Below, in pieces: positions 6,172 through 6,239 of a stretch of DNA of 6,239 bases. Each line of letters begins with the position of its first letter. The first letter of the stretch is position 1. Made by a program: the position numbers and the translations under genes. The notes below the pieces were generated by a model that did not search any database, was not told the origin of the DNA, and saw nothing but the letters and a program-made list of their open reading frames with translations. The DNA is from CAZILN01 sp964540005 (lineage in GTDB: Bacteria > Bacteroidota > Bacteroidia > Bacteroidales > SM23-62): contig CAZILN010000219.1 in the NCBI GenBank assembly GCA_964540005.1, positions 1 to 6,239 of the forward strand. The letters run 5' to 3'.

Positions 6172-6239
6172 ATGGACCTGTCCATCATCATACCGGTTTA
6201 TAACGAGGAGCAGAAGATCAGGCATGATATCATCGCGGC
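6172..6239 (+). CDS. Family 2 glycosyltransferase, N-terminal fragment cut by the window edge
   Basis: Only the first 22 codons are present. They read MDLSIIIPVYNEEQKIRHDI and onward, the first beta strand and nucleotide-binding loop of GT-A fold, family 2 glycosyltransferases (IIIPVYNEE). Such enzymes move a sugar from a nucleotide donor to a lipid or glycan acceptor at the cytosolic face of the membrane. The start is well fixed: the frame has an upstream stop (TAG, 6154-6156), no other ATG, GTG or TTG lies between, and family 2 enzymes often begin this close to the IIPVYNE motif. There is no Shine-Dalgarno sequence. The gene is divergent from the lipoprotein gene, with 141 bp between their start codons. 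Polyprenyl-phosphate sugar transferase or polysaccharide transferase cannot be told apart from this fragment. Confidence 0.85.
   Translation, partial: MDLSIIIPVYNEEQKIRHDIIA

Overview
The window looks like chromosomal DNA of a member of the Bacteroidota. None of the start codons has a clear Shine-Dalgarno sequence, and most are preceded by A/T-rich leaders. The proteins are also typical of that phylum: a membrane-anchored family 3 glycoside hydrolase with an EF-hand-like loop after the anchor, a lipoprotein joining a concanavalin-like domain to TolB-type propeller repeats, and a Bacteroidota-style MscS N-terminus. This placement is inferred from gene content and style, not from a marker gene. 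No rRNA, tRNA, CRISPR array, insertion sequence or prophage gene was seen.

Layout. (1) Positions 20-307, minus strand: the first 95 residues of a small-conductance mechanosensitive channel (MscS family) that stops just as the pore-lining helix should begin. (2) Positions 308-590: no convincing protein gene, but an 8+4 bp long-range stem and a strong intrinsic terminator (540-566, plus strand). The stem strand is also complementary to the 3' half of the terminator, so this is a candidate attenuated leader or small RNA ahead of a 78-codon gene of unknown function (591-827). (3) Positions 954-4555, plus strand: a probable two-gene operon, a GH3 glycosidase followed after 38 bp by a 516-residue SIS-domain protein of the MurQ/GKRP superfamily. 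(4) Positions 4540-6030, minus strand: a lipoprotein gene convergent with the SIS gene and overlapping its 3' end by 16 bp. (5) Positions 6031-6171: a divergent intergenic region holding the same two-block 24-nt element in both orientations. One copy faces the lipoprotein gene; the other ends 6 nt before a family 2 glycosyltransferase gene that runs off the right edge.

How the genes may work together. The GH3 enzyme probably acts on the periplasmic side of the inner membrane and releases a monosaccharide from a glycan or glycoside. The SIS protein would act in the cytosol on, or sense, a sugar phosphate made from such a product. Its motifs resemble the regulator GKRP more than the classical MurNAc-6-phosphate etherase. 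The lipoprotein and glycosyltransferase look like a separate divergent pair that may share a regulator or promoter type. The observations most worth following up are the attenuator-like leader, the shared divergent element, and the etherase-versus-regulator question for the SIS protein.
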